Source: Micrococcus terreus
GTDB taxonomy: Bacteria; Actinomycetota; Actinomycetes; Actinomycetales; Micrococcaceae
Reading direction: 5' to 3'
Length of the DNA stretch: 64,000 nucleotides
Assembly (NCBI RefSeq): GCF_900116905.1
Contig: NZ_FPCG01000002.1
Location: forward strand, 186,001-250,000
In this document: piece by piece, positions 1-8,047 of the stretch
Layout of the letters: each line of letters opens with the position of its first letter
Numbering within the stretch: the stretch's first letter is position 1
Notes under the pieces: generated by a model
Told to the model about the DNA's origin: nothing
The model's database searches: none
Seen by the model: only the letters and a program-made list of their open reading frames with translations
Translations under genes and position numbers: made by a program

Positions 1-534
1 GGTCAACAGGACCTGCTCGGTGGCTCCCACGGAGGGATAGGGCAGCTCGAGCTTGGCACCGTGCAGACCCTTGGGAGCGGAGATGTGGATGCCGCCCGGG
101 CGCTTCTCCACGACCGCCCCGAAGTGCCTGAGCACGGTCAGGTGATAGTCGATCGGTCGATCGCCAATCTTGCAGCCGCCCAGATCCGGGATGAAGGCCT
201 CGCCGATGGAGTGCATCAACGGACCGCAGAACAGGATCGGGATCCTGGAGTCTCCGGCGTGAGCGTCGATCTCCGTGGAGCCGGCCGACTTGGTGTCCGC
301 GGGGTCCAGGGTCAGGTCCCCGGTGTCCTCGTCTTTGGTCACCTTGACGCCGTGCAGCTGCAGCAGGCTGGTGACCACGTCGACATCCTTGATCTCAGGG
401 ACGTTGCGCAGGACCGAGGGACGGTCGCCGAGCAGGGCGGCGACCATGGCCTTGGGCACCAGGTTCTTGGCGCCACGGACGTGGACTCGTCCCTGCAGCG
501 GCTTGCCGCCGTGGATGGTCAGGAGTTTTCCCAT
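1..534 (-). CDS. murA: UDP-N-acetylglucosamine 1-carboxyvinyltransferase, 3' end outside window
   Basis: First committed cytoplasmic step of peptidoglycan synthesis: transfer of enolpyruvate from PEP to UDP-GlcNAc. The 178 visible codons start MGKLLTIHGGKPLQG and carry the EPSP-synthase-like fold features RGAKN (20-24) and GGCKIGDRPID (119-129). The Cys at about residue 121 is the family's catalytic PEP-binding cysteine, which is also the fosfomycin target. The reading frame runs off the left edge of the window, so less than half of the usual ~420-430 residues is present. The start is the ATG at 534, about 13 nt after a GGAGG. It lies downstream of leuD on the same strand with a 122-nt gap. 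leuCD-murA is a common order in Micrococcaceae. Confident from sequence. Confidence 0.95.
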   Translation of the reverse strand, partial: MGKLLTIHGGKPLQGRVHVRGAKNLVPKAMVAALLGDRPSVLRNVPEIKDVDVVTSLLQLHGVKVTKDEDTGDLTLDPADTKSAGSTEIDAHAGDSRIPILFCGPLMHSIGEAFIPDLGGCKIGDRPIDYHLTVLRHFGAVVEKRPGGIHISAPKGLHGAKLELPYPSVGATEQVLLT

Positions 535-656
535 GGTCAGTGACTGTCCTCCGCGCTCGACGGTGCGAGCTCTGTATCGACTCTGGATCCTCGGGGGTGC
601 CCTCAGGCGCGGATCCGCCTCCCCAGCATACGACCCGACGCCGGTCCCGGCAGTGA

Positions 657-1259
657 TCAGGCAGTGCGGGCAGGCAGCGTGGCGGGCTTGAAGGCCGGCC
701 GACTCTGCTCGAACTCGGCGATCCGATCCTCGCTGCGCAGGGTCAGACCGATGTCGTCCAGACCCTCCATCAGACGCCACCGTGTGTAGTCGTCGATCCT
801 GAACCCGGTGCTGAAGGAACCGCAGGTCACCGTGCGGTTCTCCAGGTCCACGGTGACCTCGGTGCCGGGGTGGTTCTCCAGCTCCTTCCAGATCAGCTCG
901 ATGTCCTGCTGATCGACTTCAGCGGCCACCAGCCCCTGTTTGCCGGAGTTGCCGCGGAAGATGTCGGCGAAACGCGCCGAGAGCACGGCCTTGAAGCCGT
1001 AGTCCTTCAGCGCCCAGACCGCATGCTCTCGAGAGGAGCCGGTGCCGAAGTCCGGGCCGGCCACCAGCACCGAACCGGTGGTGTAGGGCTCACGGTTCAG
1101 GATGAAGTCCGGTTCTCGACGCCATCCTGCGAAGAGAGCGTCCTCGAAACCGGTGCGGGTGACCCGCTTGAGATAGACGGCCGGGATGATCTGGTCGGTG
1201 TCGATGTTGGACTGCTTCAACGGGACTCCGACGCCTGTGTGGGTGGTGAACTTCTCCAT
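657..1259 (-). CDS. leuD: 3-isopropylmalate dehydratase small subunit
   Basis: Small (swivel-domain) subunit of isopropylmalate isomerase, which interconverts 2- and 3-isopropylmalate in leucine synthesis and works as a heterodimer with LeuC. The 200-residue length is typical. Family motifs are visible: NIDTDQIIP at 18-26 and GTGSSREHA at 72-80, the loop that contacts substrate. The ATG at 1259 lies 3 nt after the leuC stop codon, so the two are co-transcribed and probably translationally coupled. It should share control with leuC from the ndgR-leuC intergenic region. Confidence 0.97.
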   Translation of the reverse strand: MEKFTTHTGVGVPLKQSNIDTDQIIPAVYLKRVTRTGFEDALFAGWRREPDFILNREPYTTGSVLVAGPDFGTGSSREHAVWALKDYGFKAVLSARFADIFRGNSGKQGLVAAEVDQQDIELIWKELENHPGTEVTVDLENRTVTCGSFSTGFRIDDYTRWRLMEGLDDIGLTLRSEDRIAEFEQSRPAFKPATLPARTA

Positions 1260-1262
1260 GGA

Positions 1263-2747
1263 TCAGACCTCCTGAGGGACGGACGGGACCTGCAGTCCGA
1301 GATCTGCAGGCGCGGAGAGGGTGCCGCGGATCGCGGTGGCGGCGGCCACCACGGGAGAGACCAGGTGGGTGCGCCCACCCTTGCCCTGGCGTCCCTCGAA
1401 GTTGCGGTTGGAGGTGGAGGCGCAGCGCTCTCCGGGCGCCAGCTGATCCGGGTTCATGCCCAGGCACATGGAGCAGCCGGCGAAACGCCACTCTGCACCG
1501 AAGTCCTTGAAGACCCGGTCCAGCCCCTCCGCCTCGGCCTGCAGCCGGACACGGGCCGAGCCCGGCACCACGATCATCCGGACGTCCTGGGCCTTGGCCT
1601 GTCCGTCGATGATGGCGGCGGCGGTGCGCAGGTCCTCGATCCGAGAGTTGGTGCAGGAGCCCAGGAAGACGGTGTCGACCCGGATCTGCTTCATCGGCGT
1701 GCCCGGCTCCAGGTCCATGTATTCCAGGGCGCGCCGGCAGGCGGCCTGATCGTTGAGGTCCTCGAACTGCTCCGGCGCGGGGACGGACTCGTTGAGCGAG
1801 ACTCCCTGGCCCGGGTTGGTGCCCCAGGTGACGAAGGGATCGAGCTGGTCGGCGTCCAGGAAGACCTCGGCGTCGAAGACCGCGTCGTCCTCGGTGGCCA
1901 GCGTGCTCCAGTACTCCACGGCGGCATCCCAGTCGGCCCCCTGCGGAGCGTGCGGGCGTCCCTGGATGAAGTCGAAGGTGGTCTGGTCAGGAGCGATCAT
2001 GCCAGCCCGCGCGCCGGCCTCGATCGACATGTTGCAGATGGTCATGCGCGCGTCCATGGACAGCGATCGGATGGCCGAGCCACGGTACTCCAGGACGTAG
2101 CCCTGGCCTCCGCCCGTGCCGATCTTGGCGATCACGGCCAGGATGATGTCCTTGGCGGTCACCCCTTCGCGCAGGGTGCCCTCGACGTTGATGGCCATGG
2201 TCTTGAAGGGCTTGAGCGGAAGCGTCTGGGTGGCCAGCACATGCTCCACCTCCGAGGTGCCGATACCGAAGGCCAGTGCGCCGAAGGCTCCGTGGGTGGA
2301 GGTGTGGGAGTCTCCGCACACCACGGTCATGCCCGGCTGGGTCAGGCCCAGCTGCGGTCCGACCACGTGCACGATCCCCTGGTCGGCATCGCCCAGCGAG
2401 TGGATGCGGATGCCGAACTCCTCGGCGTTCTCGCGCAGGGTCTCGATCTGCTTGCGAGAGATCGGATCGGCGATCGGCTTGTCGATCTCCAGGGTGGGCG
2501 TGTTGTGGTCCTCGGTGGCGATCGTCAGATCAGGTCGGCGCACCGGACGGCCGGCCAGACGCAGACCCTCGAAGGCCTGGGGGCTGGTGACCTCATGCAC
2601 CAGGTGCAGGTCGATGTAGAGCAGGTCGGGCGTCTGAGCGTCTCCCGCCCCTTCGCCGGGAACCACCACGTGGTCCTGCCAGACCTTCTCGGCCAACGTG
2701 CGCGGGCGGTGTGTCCTGGGGGTGCCCGCGGCTGCTGTCTCAGTCAT
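1263..2747 (-). CDS. leuC: 3-isopropylmalate dehydratase large subunit
   Basis: Aconitase-family large subunit carrying the catalytic [4Fe-4S] cluster; forms isopropylmalate isomerase with LeuD. At 494 residues it is slightly longer than many LeuC (~470). The three cluster cysteines are visible: one in GSCTNSR (about residue 364) and two in [11 protein letters not shown] (about 424 and 427). The open frame extends upstream to 2825, but the ATG at 2747 ([10 protein letters not shown]) is preferred: it has an AAGGA ribosome binding site 7 nt upstream and fits family length. It is divergent from the IclR-type regulator at 2850, with an inverted repeat in the 102-nt gap (see 2820-2834). Confidence 0.97.
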   Translation of the reverse strand: MTETAAAGTPRTHRPRTLAEKVWQDHVVVPGEGAGDAQTPDLLYIDLHLVHEVTSPQAFEGLRLAGRPVRRPDLTIATEDHNTPTLEIDKPIADPISRKQIETLRENAEEFGIRIHSLGDADQGIVHVVGPQLGLTQPGMTVVCGDSHTSTHGAFGALAFGIGTSEVEHVLATQTLPLKPFKTMAINVEGTLREGVTAKDIILAVIAKIGTGGGQGYVLEYRGSAIRSLSMDARMTICNMSIEAGARAGMIAPDQTTFDFIQGRPHAPQGADWDAAVEYWSTLATEDDAVFDAEVFLDADQLDPFVTWGTNPGQGVSLNESVPAPEQFEDLNDQAACRRALEYMDLEPGTPMKQIRVDTVFLGSCTNSRIEDLRTAAAIIDGQAKAQDVRMIVVPGSARVRLQAEAEGLDRVFKDFGAEWRFAGCSMCLGMNPDQLAPGERCASTSNRNFEGRQGKGGRTHLVSPVVAAATAIRGTLSAPADLGLQVPSVPQEV

Positions 2748-2819
2748 CCTGTGTCCTTCCCTGACGGTCCGACCACTGTGACATCCTGGACCGCGGTGCC
2801 TCCACGCCACACAGCGACA

Positions 2820-2834
2820 TCTCACATATTGAGA
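2820..2834. promoter_or_regulatory. inverted repeat, candidate NdgR/LtbR operator
   Basis: TCTCA-CATAT-TGAGA lies between the divergent leuC and ndgR genes. Read toward leuC it is GCGTCTCAATATGTGAGA. A near-copy, GCGTCTCACTATGCGAGA, lies in the same orientation upstream of the ilvB promoter (29249-29269). The site overlaps the spacer of the likely ndgR promoter (TAGTAT at 2838-2843), so binding would be expected to autorepress ndgR and control leuCD. NdgR/LtbR regulators are known to act on leuCD in Streptomyces and Corynebacterium. Assigning this sequence to that protein is inference. Confidence 0.6.
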
Positions 2835-2849
2835 CGCTAGTATCGAATG

Positions 2850-3707
2850 ATGGACACTTCACCAGGGGACCTCCGGCCCGACGACGACACCCCAGGACTG
2901 CACGCACTGCATCGTCCCAGCGGGGTCGGGGTGGTGGACAAGACCGCCGCCATCCTGGATGCTCTCGAGGCCGGACCCACCAGTCTGGCCCAGTTGGTAG
3001 CCGCCACCGGCATTGCCCGCCCCACGCTGCATCGTCTGGCGGCGGCGCTGCTGCATCACCGTCTGGTCGGACGGGACCTGCAGGGTCGCTACGTGCTGGG
3101 CAGCCGCCTCTCCGAACTGGCCTCGGCCGCCGGTGAGGACCGGCTGACCTCGGCGGCCGGTCCGGTGCTGGTCTGGCTGCGCGACGCCACCGGGGAGAGC
3201 GCCCAGCTCTTCCGCCGTCAGGCGGACAGCCGCATCTGTGTGGCCAGCGCCGAGCGGCCGGTCGGCCTGCGGGACACCATCCCGGTGGGGACGCGTCTGT
3301 CCATGAAGGCAGGCTCCGCCGCGCAGGTCCTGCTGGCCTGGGAGGACCACGAACGGCTCGTGGAGGGACTGGCGGAGTCGGTCTTCACGCCCACCACTCT
3401 CTCGGCGGTGCGTCGCCGCGGCTGGTCCCAGTCCTTGGGCGAACGCGAGCCCGGCGTGGCCTCGGTCTCCGCACCGGTGCGCAGCCCCACCGGGAGGGTG
3501 ATCGCCGCGGTGTCCATCTCCGGCCCCATCGAACGCCTGTCCCGTCAGCCAGGGCGCGTGCATGCAGACACCGTGGTGCGGGCCGCCCGGCATCTGACCG
3601 AGCTGCTGCGCCAGGCCGACGGCCCCTTGAGTCCACCGACCTCGCTGCCTGATCCGGTCAGCAGCGGTCAGATGCCCTGGTCGGACGGAACAGGGCGTCG
3701 TCGCTGA
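2850..3707 (+). CDS. ndgR: IclR-family transcriptional regulator of branched-chain amino acid genes (NdgR/LtbR type)
   Basis: DNA-binding regulator with an N-terminal winged helix (about 27-85, containing [19 protein letters not shown]) and a C-terminal IclR effector domain (about 95-245). Segments such as [28 protein letters not shown] and [14 protein letters not shown] closely match the NdgR/LtbR subgroup from memory of those proteins. That subgroup controls leuCD and other amino-acid genes, and here it is divergent from leuC. Two adjacent ATGs occur (2847 and 2850). There is no Shine-Dalgarno, but TAGTAT ends 6 nt before the ATG at 2850, so a leaderless start there (285 aa) is preferred. 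The N-terminus is about 20 residues longer than in typical homologues, so a later start is possible. Confidence 0.88.
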   Translation: MDTSPGDLRPDDDTPGLHALHRPSGVGVVDKTAAILDALEAGPTSLAQLVAATGIARPTLHRLAAALLHHRLVGRDLQGRYVLGSRLSELASAAGEDRLTSAAGPVLVWLRDATGESAQLFRRQADSRICVASAERPVGLRDTIPVGTRLSMKAGSAAQVLLAWEDHERLVEGLAESVFTPTTLSAVRRRGWSQSLGEREPGVASVSAPVRSPTGRVIAAVSISGPIERLSRQPGRVHADTVVRAARHLTELLRQADGPLSPPTSLPDPVSSGQMPWSDGTGRRR

Positions 3708-3807
3708 ACCGGGCAGCGCCATCTGCGGTTAATGATTCGCTCATCCAGGTGTCCTACTGTTCACCGCAGACCGTGCAGGCTCTGCACATCCCGCGAGACG
3801 GAGGACC

Positions 3808-5283
3808 ATGATGACCGCTGCAGCACCGACCCCCCACGCCCAGCACCGCTCCCTGCGTCTGTCGGTGATCGGGACGGGGTATCTGGGTGCCACGCATGCG
3901 GCGTGCATGGCCGAGCTGGGGTTCGAGGTGCTGGGCCTGGATGTGGATCCGGCCAAGATCGATGCCCTCTCCCGCGGGGAGCTGCCCTTCCACGAACCCG
4001 GCCTGTCCGAGCTGCTGGTCAAGCACGTGGACTCCGGCCGGCTGCGCTTCACCACCTCCTACCAGGAGGTCGGAGACTGGGCCGATGTCCACTTCATCGG
4101 CGTGGGCACACCCCAGAAAGCCGGAGAGTCCGCCGCGGACATGCGCTACGTGGACGCCGCCGTGACCTCCCTGGCCGAGCACATCACCCGGGACGCGCTG
4201 ATCGTGGGCAAGTCCACCGTCCCGGTGGGCACCGCCACCCGGCTGGCCGGACTCATCCAGGACATCCGAGCCGGCAGCGGCCGGCCCGGCTCCGTGGAGC
4301 TGGCCTGGAACCCCGAGTTCCTGCGTGAGGGCTTCGCCGTGAAGGACACCCTGCACCCAGACCGCCTGGTCGTGGGAGTGCGCTCCGACCACGCCGAGCA
4401 GGTGCTGCGCCAGGTCTACGCCGCACCGCTGGCCGAGGCCACCCCCTGGATCAGCACCGACTTCGAGACCGCGGAACTGGTCAAGGTCGCCGCCAACGCC
4501 TTCCTGGCCACCAAGATCTCCTTCATCAACGCCTTCTCCGAGATCACCGAGACCGTCGGCGGAGACATCACCACCCTGGCCGACGCCATCGGACACGACC
4601 CGCGCATCGGCCGCCGGTTCCTCAACGCCGGCGTCGGCTTCGGCGGAGGCTGCCTGCCCAAGGACATCCGCGCCCTGCAGGCCCGAGTCTCCGAACTGGG
4701 CCTGGACCGCACCATGGCCTTCCTCAACGACATCGACGACATCAACCTGCGCCGCCGCGACCGCGTGGTCGACCTCGCCGTCCAGGTCCTGGCCGCCGTG
4801 CGCACCGGGCGCACCGACTCCACGGGGCCGGCCGAGGTGCGCTCGCACGGCGGCACCGCGCCCACTCCCACACCGACGGCGGTGCACACCCTGGTGGGCA
4901 CCCGCATCGCCATCCTCGGTGTGGCCTTCAAGCCGGACTCGGACGATGTCCGTGACTCTCCTGCCCTGGATGTGGCCAATCGCCTCTTTACCGCCGGGGC
5001 CGACGTCGCCGTCTATGACCCCCAGGGCAACCGCAACGCCGCCGGACGCTTCCCACGCCTGGACTACGTGGACTCCCTCCAGGAGGCCGTCACCGGAGCC
5101 GACCTGGCGATCCTGCTCACCGAATGGGACGAGTTCAAACAGATGGACCCCGCCCAGCTGGCACCGCTGATGAAGCACCCGGCGATCATCGACGGCCGCA
5201 ACGTCCTGACCGCCCAGGACTGGATCGACGCCGGCTTCACCCACGCCGCCCTCGGCCACCGCTTCGACCCCGGGCAGGGGTGA
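3808..5283 (+). CDS. UDP-glucose 6-dehydrogenase family protein
   Basis: NAD-dependent oxidation of a UDP-sugar (most likely UDP-glucose to UDP-glucuronate), supplying precursors for surface polysaccharide. It has the N-terminal Rossmann motif GTGYLG (22-27), the catalytic-cysteine segment GFGGGCLPKD (Cys about 282) and the C-terminal UDP-binding domain with GVAFKPDSDDVRDSP. At 491 aa it is longer than the usual ~440. The extra length is an RTGRTDSTGPAE-to-TPTPTAV insert at about 332-360, just before the C-terminal domain. ATG start with GGAGG 4 nt upstream. It is convergent with thiL. UDP-GlcNAc or GDP-mannose dehydrogenase activity cannot be excluded. Confidence 0.88.
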   Translation: MMTAAAPTPHAQHRSLRLSVIGTGYLGATHAACMAELGFEVLGLDVDPAKIDALSRGELPFHEPGLSELLVKHVDSGRLRFTTSYQEVGDWADVHFIGVGTPQKAGESAADMRYVDAAVTSLAEHITRDALIVGKSTVPVGTATRLAGLIQDIRAGSGRPGSVELAWNPEFLREGFAVKDTLHPDRLVVGVRSDHAEQVLRQVYAAPLAEATPWISTDFETAELVKVAANAFLATKISFINAFSEITETVGGDITTLADAIGHDPRIGRRFLNAGVGFGGGCLPKDIRALQARVSELGLDRTMAFLNDIDDINLRRRDRVVDLAVQVLAAVRTGRTDSTGPAEVRSHGGTAPTPTPTAVHTLVGTRIAILGVAFKPDSDDVRDSPALDVANRLFTAGADVAVYDPQGNRNAAGRFPRLDYVDSLQEAVTGADLAILLTEWDEFKQMDPAQLAPLMKHPAIIDGRNVLTAQDWIDAGFTHAALGHRFDPGQG

Positions 5284-5306
5284 TCCGGAGCCTCCCGGCG
5301 TGGCCG

Positions 5307-6359
5307 TCAGCCGCCGAAGTGGTCCCATCCGATCCTGGCCCGTGCAGGGTTCAGGGACTGCGAGGTCCCGCCGGGAGCCACCAGCCGGCCGACCCGAGTG
5401 AAGCCAGGCGGCAGCGGTGCTCCCCCGCTGAACACCGCCAGCAGCCCGTAGTCCTCTCCCCCGGTGCGGACCCAGTCCGCTGCGTCCTCTCCCAGCGCGG
5501 ACGCCAGGGGGGCCAGTCCAGCGGCCGCCTGCTCCACCCAGTCCTCGTCCAGCTCCACGTCCAGGCCGTTTGCCGCGGCCAGGCGGGCGGCGTCCCGCGC
5601 CAGGCCGTCAGAGACGTCCAGCATGGCCAGCGCGCCGTGCTCGGCGGCCGTGGGTCCCGCCGTCAGGATCGGACGGGGGCGCAGCTGCGCGGCGGCGGCA
5701 CGGGCGGCCAGTCGATGGATGCCCGTCCGGTCCAGTGCCCGGTCCAGGTCCGTCCGGGGTGTCTGCAGCACACTCAGACCCGCTGCCGCCCAGCCGGCCT
5801 TCCCGCAGAGCGCCAGGTCCAGCGGTCCGGTCCCGCCCTGATGGTCACGAGGGATCGTCCGTCGGACAGCGGGGCGGCCGTCCAGATCTCCGGTGACGGT
5901 GACGCAGACGGTGATGCGATCGTCACCGCCCAGGTCTCCGCCGGCGATCCGGCAGGTGTCCGCCCCCAGATGGTGCACGGCACCGGCGATCCCGGCGGCG
6001 AACCGGTCCAGCCACCGCACCGGCGTGTGGCCGGGCATGGTCAGCGCCAGCAGCAGGCTCGAGGCCCGCGCCCCCATGGCGTTGATGTCGGAGAGGTTCT
6101 GTGCGGCCGCCTTCCAGCCCGTGGAGTATCCCGAGTCGACCGCCCCGCTGGGCCAGACCAGCCGGAAGTCCCGGTCCTGGGCCATGGCGTCGGTGGAGAT
6201 CACGAAGCGCCCGTCCGGTGCCGGGACCACGGCGGCATCGTCTCCCGGGCCCAGAGAGCCCTCCGGCCAGTCCTGGGCCGCCGGGACCGTCCGGAAGCGC
6301 CGGTGCAGCACCTGCAGGATCCCGGCCTCTCCCAGGCCGCTGACCGTGGGTGAGGTCAT
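5307..6359 (-). CDS. thiL: thiamine-monophosphate kinase
   Basis: Phosphorylates thiamine monophosphate to the cofactor thiamine diphosphate, in the cytoplasm. A 350-aa AIRS/PurM-fold protein with the diagnostic LGPGDDAAVV (36-45), STDAMAQDRDF and NLSDINAMGA segments, and ISGD-like motifs toward the C-terminus (GGEDYGLLAVF). Its ATG overlaps the stop codon of the upstream GTPase gene by 4 nt (ATGA), so it is the last gene of a translationally coupled three-gene unit. The link between thiamine activation and the two membrane GTPases has no obvious biochemical logic; it may simply share their promoter. Confidence 0.93.
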   Translation of the reverse strand: MTSPTVSGLGEAGILQVLHRRFRTVPAAQDWPEGSLGPGDDAAVVPAPDGRFVISTDAMAQDRDFRLVWPSGAVDSGYSTGWKAAAQNLSDINAMGARASSLLLALTMPGHTPVRWLDRFAAGIAGAVHHLGADTCRIAGGDLGGDDRITVCVTVTGDLDGRPAVRRTIPRDHQGGTGPLDLALCGKAGWAAAGLSVLQTPRTDLDRALDRTGIHRLAARAAAAQLRPRPILTAGPTAAEHGALAMLDVSDGLARDAARLAAANGLDVELDEDWVEQAAAGLAPLASALGEDAADWVRTGGEDYGLLAVFSGGAPLPPGFTRVGRLVAPGGTSQSLNPARARIGWDHFGG

Positions 6360-8047
6360 CGGCGTCCCCGTGCCATGCCGACTGCCTGCCGGAATGCCCG
6401 GTACCGGTCGATCTCAGCGCGCACCGGGGCGACCACGCGCCGCTCCGCGACCTCCCCCAGGGACTCACGCAGCCGTCGTCGGGCCCTGGATGCCCGCTGG
6501 GAGGCTCCCAGCCTCACCAGCGGAGCTGTCAGCAGCGCCAGCAGGATGCCGAACAGCAGCCCGCCCACCACCAGCAGCGTGGGGATGGGGAAGCCCTCCA
6601 CCTGGGGTGCCGGGGGCAGCTGGAACTGCAGGTAGGCCGCGCCGGCGAGCACTCCCAGCCACCCCAGTCCCACCACGGCGGCCAGCAACGCGAGCCACTG
6701 GAGCACATTGACCACATGCCACCACCACGAACCGCGCCCGGACTGCAGGTCCGTGGCCGAGATGGCCTGGTCCAGATCGTCCGGCAGCGTGTCCATGTGG
6801 GTGCGTGCCGAACGGCGGATCGAGGCGCGCCAGGCCTCCGGCGCCCCCTGTGAGGCGGTCTCGGCAAAGGTGCGGATGGCGCCGTCCACCGCCGCGCGCT
6901 GCGCCGGAGAGCGCTCCGGCAGCGAGGTGCGGTGCAGACGGGGGTCATCGGTGGAACCCTCCCGGCGCAGGTTCAGTCGTCGCAGCGGATCACGGCGGAC
7001 CTTGGCCAGCCAGCGCACCACGGGCCAGCCCGTGCGTGAGCCGGCCTCCAGCCGGTAGGACTGCCCCACAGCCTGGGCCACCGTCTCCGCCCCGGATGCC
7101 TGGGCCAGGGCGGCGGAGAGTCGGCGGACCTCGGCAGTCCCGACGTCGGCCACCTCACCGGAGCCGCTCGGCTCACCGGAGCCTGGGGTCGCGTCCACCA
7201 GGCCGGTCTCCAGGAGGGCTGCCGCAGAGCGGACGTCGGAGAGCATCCGTTCGGTGGCGGCATGGCGGTCGGTGGCCACCCGGGCGATCTGCTCGCGCAC
7301 CCGGTCCACTCCTGCCCCGGTCCGGGCCGAGGCCGGCATCACCGTGACCTGGGTCAGTCCGTCCTGGGCCAGGATCTGCTCCAGCGAGGCCACCACGCGC
7401 GGCACGTCCTGCTCGGCCAGCCGGTCCACCTGGTTGAGCACCACGAGGGTGACCCCCTGGTGCGAGGCCATCGGCTCCAGGAAGTCCCGGTGCAGGGCGG
7501 CATCGGCGTACTTCTGGGGATCCAGCACCCAGACCAGCACGTCCACCTGGCCGGCCAGCCGTTCCACGATCTGCCGGTGGGCGGTGGTGATGGAGTCGAA
7601 GTCGGGCAGGTCCAGCAGGATCAGCCCGCCCTGCTCCTGCACCCGTCCCCAGGCGGTTCCGGGATCCACTCCCGGGGCGACCCCCTCGAGCTGGTGCCGC
7701 TGGCCGACTTGGAGCCAGTCCAGCAGCGGTCCGGAGCCCTCGGCACCCCAGACGGCGGCCAGCGCCTCGCTGGTGGTGGGCCGGGTGGCGGCGGCTCGAG
7801 CGAGCTCCACACCGGAGACGGCGTTGAACAGGGAGGACTTGCCGGACCCGGTGGCCCCGAAGAAGCCCACCACGGTGTGCTCGGCGGAGAGCCTGCGGCG
7901 CTCCCCGGAGCGGCCCACCACGGACAGCGCCTGGTCCAACACCGGCTCGGGGATGCGGTCCCGGCCCAGACGGACGGCCTCCTCCAGTGCCTGGAGCTGA
8001 CGCTCCAGTGCGGACTGGTCGGTGGCGGATGCGGTGCGCGGGCTCAT
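6356..8047 (-). CDS. dynamin-like/YfjP-type membrane GTPase (second of tandem pair)
   Basis: Predicted large GTPase anchored in the membrane. The N-terminal G domain has P-loop GATGSGKSS (64-72), switch/G2 Thr region RPTTSE, G3 DLPDF (146-150) and G4 NQVD (205-208). A helical stretch follows, then two strongly hydrophobic segments at about 446-473 and 488-510, and a basic C-terminal tail. This layout resembles bacterial dynamin-like or YfjP-family GTPases. The 563-residue gene overlaps the upstream GTPase gene by 4 nt (ATGA) and the downstream thiL by 4 nt. Paired dynamin-like proteins often form hetero-oligomers in membrane remodelling. That role is inference here; only the GTPase motifs and membrane segments are seen. 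Confidence 0.8.
   Translation of the reverse strand: MSPRTASATDQSALERQLQALEEAVRLGRDRIPEPVLDQALSVVGRSGERRRLSAEHTVVGFFGATGSGKSSLFNAVSGVELARAAATRPTTSEALAAVWGAEGSGPLLDWLQVGQRHQLEGVAPGVDPGTAWGRVQEQGGLILLDLPDFDSITTAHRQIVERLAGQVDVLVWVLDPQKYADAALHRDFLEPMASHQGVTLVVLNQVDRLAEQDVPRVVASLEQILAQDGLTQVTVMPASARTGAGVDRVREQIARVATDRHAATERMLSDVRSAAALLETGLVDATPGSGEPSGSGEVADVGTAEVRRLSAALAQASGAETVAQAVGQSYRLEAGSRTGWPVVRWLAKVRRDPLRRLNLRREGSTDDPRLHRTSLPERSPAQRAAVDGAIRTFAETASQGAPEAWRASIRRSARTHMDTLPDDLDQAISATDLQSGRGSWWWHVVNVLQWLALLAAVVGLGWLGVLAGAAYLQFQLPPAPQVEGFPIPTLLVVGGLLFGILLALLTAPLVRLGASQRASRARRRLRESLGEVAERRVVAPVRAEIDRYRAFRQAVGMARGRR

Noticed and set aside
870-2840. 656-codon plus-strand frame antisense to leuC/leuD
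   Set aside because: Shadow of leuCD codon bias; no motifs, no ribosome site, and it covers an intergenic control region.
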